Below the pieces are notes generated by a model, which was given only the letters and a program-made list of their open reading frames with translations, did not search any database and was not told the DNA's origin. The position numbers were made by a program, and so were the translations under genes. Below, in pieces: positions 11,406-20,360 of a stretch of 49,629 nucleotides of DNA. Source of the DNA: Pseudomonadota bacterium (GTDB taxonomy: Bacteria > Pseudomonadota > Gammaproteobacteria > Burkholderiales > Usitatibacteraceae); NCBI GenBank assembly GCA_029781595.1, contig JAKOWJ010000140.1, positions 1-49,629 of the forward strand, read 5' to 3'. Position 1 is the stretch's first letter. Each line of letters opens with the position of its first letter.

Positions 11406-12497
11406 GTGGCCTTCACCGCCGAGGACCATGCCTGGATGGCGCGGGCCCTGGCGCTGGGCGCCCGCGGGCGCGAGACCGCCACGCCCAACCCGGCCGTCGG
11501 CTGCGTGATCGCGCGGGGCGGTCGTCTCCTCGGCGAAGGCTGGCACGCCCGCGCCGGCGAGCCGCACGCCGAGGCCATGGCCCTCGCCGCCTGCCGCGAG
11601 CCGCCCGCCGGCGCCACCGCCTACGTGACGCTCGAGCCCTGCAGCCACCACGGCCGCACGCCGCCCTGCGCCGACGCGCTCGCCGCGGCGCGGGTCGGGC
11701 GCGTGGTCGCCGCGCTGGAGGATCCCAACCCGCTCGTGCGCGGGCGCGGGCTCGCGCGCCTGCGGGAGGCGGGCGTGCGCGTGGAGACGGGCCTGCTCGC
11801 CGCGCAGGCGCAGGAGGCGCACCGCGGCTTCCTCGCGCGCATGTCCCGCGGGCGGCCCTGGCTGCGCCTGAAGGTGGCCGTCTCGCTCGACGGCCGCACC
11901 GCGCTCGCGAACGGCGAGAGCCGCTGGATCACGGGCGAGGCGGCGCGCCACGACGTGCACGCGCTGCGGGCCCGCTCCTGCGCCATGCTCACCGGCATCG
12001 GCACCGTCCTGCGCGACGACCCGGAGCTCACCGTGCGCCACGTGCCCTGCTCGCGCCAGCCGCGGCGCGTGCTCATCGACAGCCGCCTGGACCTGCCGCT
12101 CGAGGCCCGCCTGCTGCGGGGCGAGCCGCCGCTCGTGCTCACCGTGAGCCAGGACGCGGCGCGGCGGGCCGCGCTCGAGGCGCGCGGTGCGGAAGTCGTC
12201 GTCGTGCCGGCCGAGGGACCCAAGACCGACCTCGCCGCCGTCGCGCGCCTTCTGGCCGAGCGCGGGTTCAACGAGGTGACCGTGGAGACGGGGGCCAAGC
12301 TCAACGGCTCGCTGCTGCGCGCGGGCGTGGTGGACGAGATCGTGCTCTACGTCGCGCCGATGCTCCTGGGCGACCGGGCGCAGGGCCTCGCCAGCCTGGG
12401 CGAGCTCGCCACGCTAGCCGACGCGCCGCGGCCGCGCATCGTCGACGCGCGGGCCGTCGGCGACGACTGGCGCCTCACCGCCCGCTGGGAATCCTGA
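11406..12497 (+). CDS. ribD: Bifunctional riboflavin deaminase/reductase RibD
   Basis: A 363-residue enzyme performing the deamination and side-chain reduction steps of riboflavin synthesis. The deaminase domain has the zinc motif HAEAMAL and [11 protein letters not shown]. The C-terminal reductase domain carries [23 protein letters not shown] and an NADPH-binding region near [14 protein letters not shown]. The GTG at 11406 follows the nrdR stop closely. Both domains look complete. Confidence 0.95.
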   Translation: MAFTAEDHAWMARALALGARGRETATPNPAVGCVIARGGRLLGEGWHARAGEPHAEAMALAACREPPAGATAYVTLEPCSHHGRTPPCADALAAARVGRVVAALEDPNPLVRGRGLARLREAGVRVETGLLAAQAQEAHRGFLARMSRGRPWLRLKVAVSLDGRTALANGESRWITGEAARHDVHALRARSCAMLTGIGTVLRDDPELTVRHVPCSRQPRRVLIDSRLDLPLEARLLRGEPPLVLTVSQDAARRAALEARGAEVVVVPAEGPKTDLAAVARLLAERGFNEVTVETGAKLNGSLLRAGVVDEIVLYVAPMLLGDRAQGLASLGELATLADAPRPRIVDARAVGDDWRLTARWES

Positions 12498-12523
12498 ACC
12501 GTCGAGAAAGGCTCCGCCCCGCC

Positions 12524-13114
12524 ATGTTCACCGGCATCGTCACGGCCGTCGGCCGAATCGTCTCCTCCCGTCCCGCCGGCGACGGCGTGCGCCTGCGGAT
12601 CGAGGCGCCCGCGCTGGGCCTGGACGACGTCGCGCTGGGCGACTCCATCGCCCTGCAGGGGGTGTGCCACACGGTGGTGGCCTTCGACGCCACGGGGTTC
12701 GAGGTGGACACCTCCGCCGCCACCCTCGCCGTCACCACCGGGCTCGCCGCCGGGCGCGAGGTGAACCTCGAGAAGTCCCTGCGGCTCGCGGACCGCATCG
12801 GCGGCCACCTCGTGAGCGGCCACGTGGACGGCGTGGGCGAGGTGCGGGCCTTCGAGGACCTGGGCGGCAGCTGGCGCCTGGCGATCGCGATGCCGCGCGC
12901 GCTCGCGCGCTACGTCGCGAAGAAGGGTTCCATCGCCGTCGACGGCGTGAGCCTCACGGTGAACGAGGTGTCGGACGACGCGTTCGAGGTGAACATCATT
13001 CCCCACACGCGCGCGGTGACGACCCTGCGACACCTGGCGCCGGGCGCGCCGGTGAACCTCGAGGTCGACATGACCGCGAGGTACCTGGAGCGGCTCGTCG
13101 CGGCCCGCGGCTAG
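12524..13114 (+). CDS. ribE: Riboflavin synthase alpha chain
   Basis: A 196-residue riboflavin synthase with two lumazine-binding repeats, starting with the hallmark MFTGIV. Each repeat shows its active-site stretch: [16 protein letters not shown] in the first and [21 protein letters not shown] in the second. HLVSGHVDG links the repeats. An AGAAAGG ribosome-binding site precedes the ATG. It joins two lumazines into riboflavin, using the product of RibH encoded downstream. Confidence 0.95.
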   Translation: MFTGIVTAVGRIVSSRPAGDGVRLRIEAPALGLDDVALGDSIALQGVCHTVVAFDATGFEVDTSAATLAVTTGLAAGREVNLEKSLRLADRIGGHLVSGHVDGVGEVRAFEDLGGSWRLAIAMPRALARYVAKKGSIAVDGVSLTVNEVSDDAFEVNIIPHTRAVTTLRHLAPGAPVNLEVDMTARYLERLVAARG

Positions 13115-13357
13115 GCGGGCCCCGCACCGTCAGTCGGCCTTCTCGCGGAAAGCCGCCTCGACGGGCGCGGCCCTTGCGTGGCCGGGTCGAAGACGCACAC
13201 GTCGACGGGGTAGTCGCCGCTGCCCGAGGGCACGCCGCAATGCAGCTTCGCCCGGGGGCGGCCCGGCCCTTGACCTGCGGCGAGCCTTTCCCGGAAAGCG
13301 CCGCCGGCGGGGCGCACGGGCGGCGACCGTCCCAATCGGGCAAAATGGAGGGTCCGG
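13115..13357. other. Unexplained 243-base gap inside the riboflavin operon, possible gene remnant
   Basis: This gap between ribE and ribBA is long for a run otherwise joined by overlaps. I tested it for the FMN riboswitch fold and did not find the conserved GGTGAAA or CCGGCGG blocks. On the minus strand an open frame reads [20 protein letters not shown] at about 13192-13251, which looks like real protein sequence. It continues only to a stop at 13111 and has no convincing start nearby. Imperfect direct copies of a CGGAAAGCCGCC-like segment occur near 13145 and 13291. It may be a remnant of a lost gene or an unrecognised small gene. Confidence 0.3.
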
Positions 13358-14488
13358 ATGGAGACCAACGTGAACGTCAGCCCGACTCCCGAGATCATCG
13401 ACGACATCCGCCGCGGGCGGATGGTCGTGCTGGTGGACGCGGAGGACCGCGAGAACGAGGGCGACCTCGTCCTGGCCGCGGACTTCGTGACCCCCGAGGC
13501 GATCAACTTCATGGCCATGCACGCGCGCGGCCTCATCTGCCTCACGCTCACCGAGGAGCGCTGCCGGCAGCTGGCCCTGCCGCTCATGGTCACCGACAAC
13601 CGCTCGCCGCACGGCACCGCCTTCACGGTGTCCATCGAGGCCGCCTCCGGCGTGAGCACGGGCATCTCCGCCGCGGACCGGGCGCGCACCGTCCGCGTGG
13701 CGGTGGCGAGGCACGCGAAGCCCGCCGACATCATCCAGCCCGGGCACATCTTCCCGGTCATGGCCCAGAACGGCGGCGTGCTGGTGCGCGCCGGCCACAC
13801 GGAGGCCGGGTGCGACCTCGCCGAGGCGGCGGGACTCACGCCCGCGGCCGTCATCTGCGAGATCATGCGGCCCGACGGCGAGATGGCCCGGCTGCCGGAC
13901 CTCGTGGAATTCGCCGCCGCCCACGGCCTGAAGGTGGGCACCATCGCCGACCTCATCCGCTACCGCAGCGAGAACGAGAAGCTGGTCGAGCGCGTCGTGG
14001 ACCGGCCCATCGCCACGCCCTATGGCCCGTTCCGCCTGTGCGTGTACCACGACAACGCCGCCGGCGAGCTGCACTACGCCCTGGTCAAGGGCGAGCCCAG
14101 TCCCGACCGGCCCACCCTGGTGCGGGTGCACGAGCCCTTCCACTCCATCGACGTCTTCGACTTCGACGCGACGCGCCACGCCTACTCGGTGCAGGACGCG
14201 ATGCGCATCATCGCCCACCACAAGGAAGGCGTGATCGTGCTCCTGCGGCGGCACGAGACGCCAGAGGAGGTGCTGCAGCGCTTCGTGCCGGCCGCCGCGC
14301 CGGCGCGCGCCATCCGCAAGTGGGACCCGAAGCTGCACGGGCTGGGGGCGCAGATCCTGCGCGACCTGGGCGTGGGCCGCATGCGCGTGCTGGCGCGGCC
14401 CAAGCGCATCCCGAGCATGGCCGGATTCGGGCTCGAGGTCGTGGAATACCTCTCGCCCGACGACGCCTCGCAGGTGAAGGCGGTATGA
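13358..14488 (+). CDS. ribBA: 3,4-dihydroxy-2-butanone 4-phosphate synthase with degenerate GTP cyclohydrolase II domain
   Basis: A 376-residue two-domain protein. The N-terminal RibB domain is intact ([32 protein letters not shown]-type loop read as [12 protein letters not shown], and HTEAG). The C-terminal half resembles GTP cyclohydrolase II, but the zinc site (three cysteines in C-x10-C-x-C) is absent: the region reads [14 protein letters not shown] with no cysteines. So only the ribulose-5-phosphate step is expected. This matches the RibB-plus-RibA-like hybrids known in Proteobacteria. A separate RibA must exist elsewhere. Confidence 0.92.
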   Translation: METNVNVSPTPEIIDDIRRGRMVVLVDAEDRENEGDLVLAADFVTPEAINFMAMHARGLICLTLTEERCRQLALPLMVTDNRSPHGTAFTVSIEAASGVSTGISAADRARTVRVAVARHAKPADIIQPGHIFPVMAQNGGVLVRAGHTEAGCDLAEAAGLTPAAVICEIMRPDGEMARLPDLVEFAAAHGLKVGTIADLIRYRSENEKLVERVVDRPIATPYGPFRLCVYHDNAAGELHYALVKGEPSPDRPTLVRVHEPFHSIDVFDFDATRHAYSVQDAMRIIAHHKEGVIVLLRRHETPEEVLQRFVPAAAPARAIRKWDPKLHGLGAQILRDLGVGRMRVLARPKRIPSMAGFGLEVVEYLSPDDASQVKAV

Positions 14489-14955
14489 CGGCCCCCGCAC
14501 CGGACCTCCGCGGCGAGGGGATGGCGATCGCCATCGTCTGGAGCCGCTTCAACGAGGAGATCGTGCGCGAGCTCCTCACGGCCTGCGACCGCGAGCTCGT
14601 GAACCTGGGCGTCGCGCCCGCCGACATCGACGTGGTGAGCGTGCCGGGGGCGCTGGAGATCCCGCTCGCGCTGCAGACGCTGGCCCTGCGCACGCGCGGC
14701 TTCGGCCGCCGCTACGACGCGCTGGTGGCGCTGGGCGCGGTGATCCGCGGCGAGACCTACCACTTCGAGGTCGTGTCCAACGAGAGCGCGCGCGGCATCC
14801 TCGACGTGCAGCTCGAGACGGGCGTGCCCGTGGCCAACGCCGTGCTCACGACGAGCACGGAGGACCAGGCCCGCGAGCGCGCCGCCACGAAGGGCCTGGA
14901 GGCCGCCCGGGTGGCGGTGGAGATGGCCAACCTCCTGAAGGCGGTGAGCGGATGA
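14485..14955 (+). CDS. ribH: 6,7-dimethyl-8-ribityllumazine synthase
   Basis: A 156-residue lumazine synthase. Family residues are seen in [15 protein letters not shown] (aromatic-substrate site), [27 protein letters not shown] and [16 protein letters not shown]. The ATG overlaps the ribBA stop by four bases and the stop overlaps nusB by four bases. It condenses the RibB product with the RibD product and passes lumazine to RibE. Confidence 0.95.
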   Translation: MTAPAPDLRGEGMAIAIVWSRFNEEIVRELLTACDRELVNLGVAPADIDVVSVPGALEIPLALQTLALRTRGFGRRYDALVALGAVIRGETYHFEVVSNESARGILDVQLETGVPVANAVLTTSTEDQARERAATKGLEAARVAVEMANLLKAVSG

Positions 14956-15452
14956 GATCGCCGCGGCGCCGGGCGCGCGAGCTCGCCGTCCAGGGCCTGT
15001 ACGAGTGGCAGCTCACCGGCGCGGGCGCCGCCGAGGTGGGGAGCCACCTCGCGGAGCTGGAGGGCTACGGGGCCGCCGACGAGGCCTTCCTCAAGGCGGA
15101 GCTCGCAGGCGTGATCGGCGAGGCCGACGCGCTGCGCGCGCGCCTGGAGCCCCTGGTCGACCGCAAGTGGGCCGAGGTGAGCCCGGTGGAGAAGGCGATC
15201 CTCCTGCTCGGCGCCTGGGAGATCGCCTGCGTGCCGGAGATGCCCTACCGCGTGGCGATCAACGAGGCCATCGAGCTCGCCAAGCGCTACGGCGGCACCG
15301 ACGGCCACAAGTACGTGAACGGCATCCTCGACCGCGTGGCCGAGGCGGCGCGCCCCGACGAGGTGGCGGCCGGTCGCGAAACCGAAAGGAAGCCCAGGCA
15401 GGCTTCCGGGCCGCGGTCCCGGGCCGCGTCCCGCACGAAGGCGAAACCATGA
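14952..15452 (+). CDS. nusB: Transcription antitermination factor NusB
   Basis: A 166-residue NusB with the N-terminal [19 protein letters not shown] and the helical [16 protein letters not shown] and [13 protein letters not shown] stretches. These make up its RNA- and NusE-binding fold for rRNA antitermination. A C-terminal tail of about 25 residues rich in Arg and Lys goes beyond the usual end. It overlaps ribH and thiL by four bases each. Confidence 0.93.
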   Translation: MRSPRRRARELAVQGLYEWQLTGAGAAEVGSHLAELEGYGAADEAFLKAELAGVIGEADALRARLEPLVDRKWAEVSPVEKAILLLGAWEIACVPEMPYRVAINEAIELAKRYGGTDGHKYVNGILDRVAEAARPDEVAAGRETERKPRQASGPRSRAASRTKAKP

Positions 15453-16420
15453 CCGACCTCACTCCCGAATTCGACCTCATCAGCCGCCACTTCACCCGGC
15501 CGGCCACCAACGCCGTGCTCGGCGTGGGCGACGACTGCGCCCTGGTGGACGTCTCCAACGGCATGGACCTCGCGGTGTCCACCGACACCATGGTCTCGGG
15601 CACGCACTTCTTCGCGGACGTGGACCCCGAGACGCTGGGCCACAAGTCGCTCGCGGTGAACCTCTCGGACCTGGCGGCCATGGGGGCCATGCCCTACTGG
15701 GCGATGCTCGCGCTCACGCTGCCCGAGGTGAACCACGAGTGGCTGGGCAAGTTCGCCAAGGGCTTCTTCGACCTGGCCGACGAGTTCGGCGTGACGCTCG
15801 TCGGCGGGGACACGACGCGCGGGCCGCTCTCGATCACCGTGACGATCCTCGGCGAGGTGCCGGCCGGGGCCGCCCTGCGCCGCAGCGGCGCCAAGGCGGG
15901 CAACGACATCTGGGTGTCCGGAAACCTCGGCGACGCGGCGCTCGCCGTGGCCCACCGCCGCGGCGAGATCAAGCTCTCCGAGGGCGAGTACATGGAGGTG
16001 GTGATGCGCCTGTACGAGCCGACCCCGCGCGTGAAGCTGGGCCAGGCGCTGCGGGGCCTGGCCACCGGCGCGATCGACATCTCCGACGGGCTGCTGGCGG
16101 ACCTGACCCACGTCTGCCGCCTCTCGGGCGTGAGCGCCGTCGTGGAGACCGACCGCCTGCCGGTCTCCGCCATCGGCGCGCGCCACGTGGGCAACCCGGT
16201 GGCCTTCCGCGCCATCGTCGCCGGCGGCGACGACTACGAGCTGTGCTTCACGGCGCCCAGCGACGCGCGAGACAGCATCGAGGACCTCGTCGACCTGCTC
16301 GGCGTGCCGCTCTCGCGCATCGGCGCCATCGGCGAGGGCAGCGGCGTCACGCTCGTCGACGCGGAAGACCGGCCGATCCCCCTCGAGGGACGGGGGTTCG
16401 ACCATTTCAAGCCGGCCTGA
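15449..16420 (+). CDS. thiL: Thiamine-monophosphate kinase
   Basis: A 323-residue ThiL that phosphorylates thiamine monophosphate to the diphosphate. The N-terminal EFDLISRHF, the ATP/Mg loop GVGDDCALVD, the central GGDTTRGPLSITVTILGEVP and the C-terminal DISDGLLADL and AGGDDYELCF are all present. ATG 15449 overlaps the nusB stop. The pgpA gene begins inside its last codons. Confidence 0.95.
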   Translation: MTDLTPEFDLISRHFTRPATNAVLGVGDDCALVDVSNGMDLAVSTDTMVSGTHFFADVDPETLGHKSLAVNLSDLAAMGAMPYWAMLALTLPEVNHEWLGKFAKGFFDLADEFGVTLVGGDTTRGPLSITVTILGEVPAGAALRRSGAKAGNDIWVSGNLGDAALAVAHRRGEIKLSEGEYMEVVMRLYEPTPRVKLGQALRGLATGAIDISDGLLADLTHVCRLSGVSAVVETDRLPVSAIGARHVGNPVAFRAIVAGGDDYELCFTAPSDARDSIEDLVDLLGVPLSRIGAIGEGSGVTLVDAEDRPIPLEGRGFDHFKPA

Positions 16421-16907
16421 CGCGCGCTTCCTCGTCGCGCACCCCGCGCACTTCCTGGCCCTCGGGTTCGGCTCCGGGCTGGCGCCGCGCGCGCCGGGCA
16501 CCTTCGGCACGGCGGCGGCGCTGGGGCTGTGCTGGGTGCTCACGCCCTTCCTGCCGGCCCTGGCCATCGCCTTCCTCGCCTTGCCGCTGTTCCTGGCCGG
16601 GATCTGGGCGAGCGAGGTCACCGGCCGCCACCTGGGCGTGCCGGACCACGGCGCCATCGTCATCGACGAGATCGCCGCGTTCCTGCCGCTGGCGGCGCTC
16701 GCCTCGCAGAGCCCCTGGCTGCAGGCGCTGGCTTTCGCGCTGTTCCGGCTCTTCGACATCTGGAAGCCGTTTCCCATCCGCCAGTTCGAGGCGAGGGTGA
16801 AGGGCGGGCTCGGCGTGATGCTGGACGACGTGCTGGCCGCCGGGTACGCCTACGCCGCCTTCGCCGCCCTGGTCATCGCCCACCACCACTTCGCGAGCGC
16901 CCCATGA
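16404..16907 (+). CDS. pgpA: Phosphatidylglycerophosphatase A, probable ATT start
   Basis: A PgpA-type membrane phosphatase of 167 residues that makes phosphatidylglycerol. The family N-terminus ARFLVAHPAHFLALGFGSGL, the APGTFGTAAAL loop, DHGAIVIDEIAAF and FRLFDIWKPFPI are intact, with about four hydrophobic segments. No ATG, GTG or TTG lies in frame before this conserved N-terminus. The only plausible initiator is ATT at 16404, giving MSSRPDARFL, with a GAGGGACGGGGG purine tract 8 bases ahead. The first common start is ATG 16536, which would remove the conserved region. It overlaps thiL by 17 bases. Confidence 0.85.
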   Translation: MSSRPDARFLVAHPAHFLALGFGSGLAPRAPGTFGTAAALGLCWVLTPFLPALAIAFLALPLFLAGIWASEVTGRHLGVPDHGAIVIDEIAAFLPLAALASQSPWLQALAFALFRLFDIWKPFPIRQFEARVKGGLGVMLDDVLAAGYAYAAFAALVIAHHHFASAP

Positions 16908-17653
16908 AGGACTGGCCCTATCCCCGTCTCGTCGCCCACCGCGGCGGCGGCCTCGTCGCCCCGGAAAACACGCTGGCCGCCCTGCGGGCGGGGCAGTCGC
17001 TCGGCTTCCGCGCCGTCGAGTTCGACGTGAAGCTCGCCGCCGACGGCGTCGCCTACCTGCTGCACGACGCGACCCTCGACCGGACGACCTCCGGCAGCGG
17101 TCCCGTCGACGCCCTTTCCTGGGCCGACCTCGCCGGCCTGGACGCCGGCAGCTGGCTCGGCGAGGCGTTCCGGGGCGAGCCGCCGGCGCGCTTCGACGAG
17201 GCGGCGCGCCTGCTGCGGTCCCGCGACACGGCGGCCAACGTCGAGATCAAGCCGGTGCCCGGCACGGAGCGGGAGACGGGCGCCGCCGTGGCCCGGCTGG
17301 CGGCCGACCTGTGGGCGGGCTCGCCCGTGCCGCCGCTGCTTTCCTCGTTCTCCTTCGAGGCGCTCGAGGCGGCGCGCGAGGCCGTCCCGCACCTGCCGAG
17401 GGGGTTCATCTCCTCCGATCCGGGCGACGAGGACTTCGCCCGCCTGGCCGACCTCGGGGCCGTCTCGCTGCACGCCTCGCGCCGGCACCTCACGCCCGCC
17501 CTGGTCGACCGGACGCACGCCGCGGGGCTGCGCCTGCTGGTCTGGACGGTGAACGACCCGGTGGAAGCCCGGCGGATGTTCGCCGGTGGCGTCGACGGGA
17601 TCATCACCGACAACCTCCGGCAGTTCTCCGCGCGCTTCCCGGATCTGCTCTAG
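16904..17653 (+). CDS. ugpQ: Glycerophosphodiester phosphodiesterase
   Basis: A 249-residue cytosolic GDPD-family enzyme that hydrolyses glycerophosphodiesters to glycerol 3-phosphate and an alcohol. The catalytic HRGG at residues 12-15, APENTLAAL, EFDVKLAADG with the metal-binding Glu and Asp, and LLHDATLDRTTSGSG are all visible. There is no signal peptide, so it is the cytoplasmic UgpQ type. ATG overlaps the pgpA stop. It ends the long glyA-to-ugpQ run; a palindrome and a promoter follow. Confidence 0.92.
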   Translation: MKDWPYPRLVAHRGGGLVAPENTLAALRAGQSLGFRAVEFDVKLAADGVAYLLHDATLDRTTSGSGPVDALSWADLAGLDAGSWLGEAFRGEPPARFDEAARLLRSRDTAANVEIKPVPGTERETGAAVARLAADLWAGSPVPPLLSSFSFEALEAAREAVPHLPRGFISSDPGDEDFARLADLGAVSLHASRRHLTPALVDRTHAAGLRLLVWTVNDPVEARRMFAGGVDGIITDNLRQFSARFPDLL

Positions 17654-17669
17654 GCGCCCCCGTTCCATC

Positions 17670-17687
17670 AACCCCTTGCAAGGGGTT
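17670..17687. promoter_or_regulatory. 18-base perfect palindrome upstream of parA
   Basis: AACCCCTTGCAAGGGGTT is an uninterrupted perfect palindrome 24 bases before the -35 of the parA promoter. With no loop and no T-run it is a poor terminator. It looks more like an operator for a dimeric regulator. No second copy was noticed in the window. Confidence 0.4.
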
Positions 17688-17711
17688 CTTGAGGCTGCGA
17701 ATCAGGATCTA

Positions 17712-17741
17712 TTGCCAAGCCCCTGATTCGGCGTCTAATAT
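17712..17741 (+). promoter_or_regulatory. Probable sigma70 promoter of parA
   Basis: TTGCCA at 17712-17717 (5 of 6 to TTGACA) and TAATAT at 17736-17741 are separated by 18 bases. The -10 covers the ATG at 17740. Transcription would start near 17749, after that ATG, which favours the downstream GTG as the real parA start. Confidence 0.5.
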
Positions 17742-17811
17742 GGGTCGGAAATCGCGGCCCCAGCCTCGGGCCGCGCTGGACGGCCCCCTCAATCCGCCTC
17801 CGCAGGCTCCC

Positions 17812-18615
17812 GTGGCCCGAATCGCTGTCTTCAACCAGAAGGGCGGCGTCGGCAAGACGACGACGACGCTCAACCTCGCGGCCGCCATCGCGGCCCGCGG
17901 CGGGCTGCCGCTCGCCATCGACCTGGATCCCCAGGCACACCTGTCGGCCATCGCCCGGGCGCCGGCCGCCTCCGCCGAGGCCAGCATGTACGCGTTCTAC
18001 CGGGACGCGCGCCCGCTCTCGGGCCTGGTCCAGCACTCGCCGCTGGGCTGGCCCGTCATCCCCGCGCACGTGGAGCTCGCCAAGGTGGACACGCAGTTCG
18101 GCAAGGGGCCCAACGTGCTCAACCGCCTGCGCGTGGGCCTCGCGCGAGACGGCCTCGGGGAGGAGGGCTGCGTGCTCGTCGACTGCTGCCCGATGCTGGG
18201 CGTGCTCTCGCTCTCGGCCATCTTCGCGGCCGACCGCGTGCTGGTGCCCGTGTCGGCGGACTACCTGGCGGTGAAGGGGGCCCTGCAGGTCGAGCGCACC
18301 CTCAACGCGCTGCACCGGGTGGTGGGCCGGCGCATCGAGCGGCGCTTCGTCATCACCCGCTTCGACGGCCGCCGGCGCATGTCCTGGGACATCCTGGAGT
18401 CGTTCAAGGCCCGCTTCGGCGCGGACCTGGCCGAGAGCCGCATCGCCGAGAACGTGAGCATCGCCGAGAGCCCCTTCAGCGAGCGCGACGTGTTCGCGCA
18501 TGCGCCCTCGAGCCGGGGCGCCGCGGACTACGCGGCGCTCTTCGAGGAGCTGGAGTCGACCGGTTTCCTCGGTGCGGCCCCCGGGGGCCGGGCGGCCCTG
18601 GCCGCCGTCGCCTAG
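17812..18615 (+). CDS. ParA/MinD-family ATPase, orphan
   Basis: A ParA-type ATPase of 267 residues from GTG 17812 (MARIAVFNQ), or 291 from ATG 17740. The deviant Walker A KGGVGKTTTTLNLA, the switch aspartate in DLDPQAHLS and the Walker B-like VLVDCCPMLG are clear. No ParB, parS cluster or replication gene lies nearby, so chromosome segregation is not implied. Orphan ParA proteins often position other machines. The GTG is preferred because the promoter -10 overlaps the upstream ATG. Confidence 0.82.
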   Translation: MARIAVFNQKGGVGKTTTTLNLAAAIAARGGLPLAIDLDPQAHLSAIARAPAASAEASMYAFYRDARPLSGLVQHSPLGWPVIPAHVELAKVDTQFGKGPNVLNRLRVGLARDGLGEEGCVLVDCCPMLGVLSLSAIFAADRVLVPVSADYLAVKGALQVERTLNALHRVVGRRIERRFVITRFDGRRRMSWDILESFKARFGADLAESRIAENVSIAESPFSERDVFAHAPSSRGAADYAALFEELESTGFLGAAPGGRAALAAVA

Positions 18616-18620
18616 CGCCC

Positions 18621-18857
18621 TCAGCCCTCGCCGCGCCGGCCCTCGTCGGCGATGAGCGAGATGACACCCTCGAAGTCGGAGGCGTCGGACGCCACCACCT
18701 CCTGCAGGCGGGTCTCGAGGACCACGCAATGGTGATAGACCTGCCGGAGCTTGCGCTCGGCCTCCTCCTGGTCGCGCCCCTGGATGGTGAGGTTGTCCAC
18801 GACCGAGCCGCCCCGCGTGCGGATGCGGAAGCCGAACTTCTTCATTTCCTGCGTCAT
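18621..18857 (-). CDS. Small conserved-looking protein of unknown function
   Basis: A 78-residue soluble protein, not recognised. It begins MTQEMKKFGFRIRTRGG, has a mixed beta-alpha pattern (VVDNLTIQGRDQEEAERKLRQVY) and ends acidic. A GGGAGG ribosome-binding site lies upstream of the ATG. It follows the reductase gene by 36 bases on the same strand, so it may belong to the Prx-Grx/reductase transcript. The predicted small alpha/beta fold with one cysteine gives no function. Confidence 0.7.
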   Translation of the reverse strand: MTQEMKKFGFRIRTRGGSVVDNLTIQGRDQEEAERKLRQVYHHCVVLETRLQEVVASDASDFEGVISLIADEGRRGEG

Positions 18858-18893
18858 GACGGCGCCTCCCGGGAGTTCACCCCCGGTCGCCGT

Positions 18894-20303
18894 CTACGCG
18901 GCCATGTCCCGGGGCTGCTTCAGCCTCGCGTCGAGATCCCGTAGCGCCGTCCGGAGCCCTTCCTCGACCACGGGGTGGTAGAAGGGCATCTCGAGCATCG
19001 AGGCGACCGTCATTCTGTTCGCAGCCGCCCAGGCGAGCAAGTGCCCGATGTGCTCGGCGGCCGGCCCGGCCATTTCCGCCCCCAGGAAGCGGCCGCTGGC
19101 GCGGTCGGCGTAGACCCGCAGGTGCCCGCGGTTGCGCCGCATGACGCGCGAGCGCCCCTGGTCCTCGAAGGAGACCTCTCCCGCCTCGAAGGTGCCCGGG
19201 GCGAGGCGGGCGAACCCGCCGCCCACGATGGCGATCTGCGGGTCGGTGAAGACGATGGCGAGCGGCTCGCGGCGCGCGCCCGGCGCCGCGTGCGGCAGGC
19301 GCGCTGCGTTCTCGCCGGCGATGCGGCCCTCGTCGGCGGCCTCGTGCAGCAGCGGGAGGAAGTTGGCGGCATCGCCCGCGATGAAGAGGTTGGTGTCGCC
19401 CACGCGAAGCGTGTGCGGGTCGAAGGCCGGCACCCCCGCCGCGTCCAGGGCAAGACCCAGCGCCTCGAGCCCCAGGCCGTCCACGTTCGGCCGGCGGCCG
19501 GTGGCGGCGAGCACGAACTCGAAGGTCTCGTCGGCCGCCGAGCCGTCCAGGCGCGTGTAGGCGACGCGCACGCCCTCGGGCACGCGCTCGACGCGCGTCA
19601 CGTGCGCGTCCGTGTCCAGGTAGACCTCTCGCGAGAGGGCGCGCACCGCCGCCTCGCGCACCACCGGGTCCGTGAGGGGCCCCACGCGCCCGCCGCGGCC
19701 GAGCACGACGACGCGCACGCCCAGGCGGGCGAGGGCCTGTCCCAGCTCCAGGCCGATCACGCCGGGCCCGAAGACGGCCACGGAAGAGGGCAGCGCCTCC
19801 CACGCGAACACGTCGTCGTTCACCACGAGCCGGTCGCCGGCGGCCTGCAGCAGCGGCGGCACCGCGGGACGCGAGCCGGTGGCGATGACGATCGCCCTGG
19901 CGTCGATGCGCGTGTGCCCGTCGACCTCCACGGTGTGGCGATCGACGAGCCGCGCGCGGCCGGCGACGCGGTCGGCTTCCGGGATGCGCTCGACCCCCTC
20001 GACGACGAAGCCCACGAAGCGGTCGCGCTCGCGGCGCACGCGGTCCATCACCGCGCGGCCGTCGACGCGCTTGCCGCCCACGGCGTGCACGCCGAACGCG
20101 GGGGCCTCGTCGAGCGCGTGGGCGGCCTCGGCCGCCGCGATGAGGAGCTTGGAGGGCATGCACCCGACGCGCGCGCAGGTGGTCCCGTGGGGGCCGGATT
20201 CGACGATCACGGCGCGGGCGCCGCGGGCGCGGGCGGCACGGTAGGCGGCGAGGCCGGCGGTGCCGGCCCCGATGACGACGACGTCGGTTTCGAGGTGCGT
20301 CAC
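18894..20303 (-). CDS. Dihydrolipoamide dehydrogenase-like flavin disulfide reductase
   Basis: A 469-residue FAD-dependent pyridine-nucleotide disulfide reductase. It has the N-terminal GAGTAGLAAYRAA dinucleotide fold, the redox pair Cys43 and Cys48 in TTCARVGCMPSK, a second NAD-binding GPGVIGLELGQALARLG, and the C-terminal active-site HPVVEE. No lipoyl domain and no 2-oxoacid dehydrogenase genes are nearby. It lies directly behind a peroxiredoxin-glutaredoxin gene, so an electron-donor role in peroxide reduction is more likely than a role in PDH. The GTG start has an AGGAGAG site. Confidence 0.87.
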   Translation of the reverse strand: MTHLETDVVVIGAGTAGLAAYRAARARGARAVIVESGPHGTTCARVGCMPSKLLIAAAEAAHALDEAPAFGVHAVGGKRVDGRAVMDRVRRERDRFVGFVVEGVERIPEADRVAGRARLVDRHTVEVDGHTRIDARAIVIATGSRPAVPPLLQAAGDRLVVNDDVFAWEALPSSVAVFGPGVIGLELGQALARLGVRVVVLGRGGRVGPLTDPVVREAAVRALSREVYLDTDAHVTRVERVPEGVRVAYTRLDGSAADETFEFVLAATGRRPNVDGLGLEALGLALDAAGVPAFDPHTLRVGDTNLFIAGDAANFLPLLHEAADEGRIAGENAARLPHAAPGARREPLAIVFTDPQIAIVGGGFARLAPGTFEAGEVSFEDQGRSRVMRRNRGHLRVYADRASGRFLGAEMAGPAAEHIGHLLAWAAANRMTVASMLEMPFYHPVVEEGLRTALRDLDARLKQPRDMAA

Positions 20304-20360
20304 GGTTCTCTCCTGTGGGCGGGGCGGGCCGGCCGGTGCCGACCCGCCGCCGGGCGGGTG

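Noticed and set aside
13115-13357. FMN riboswitch upstream of ribBA
   Set aside because: The position is right, and a GTCCGGATGG-like end is present, but the GGTGAAA and CCGGCGG core blocks and the other conserved loops were not found.
17740-17811. ATG 17740 as the parA start
   Set aside because: The best -10 element overlaps this ATG, so the transcript would begin after it; it remains possible if another promoter is used.
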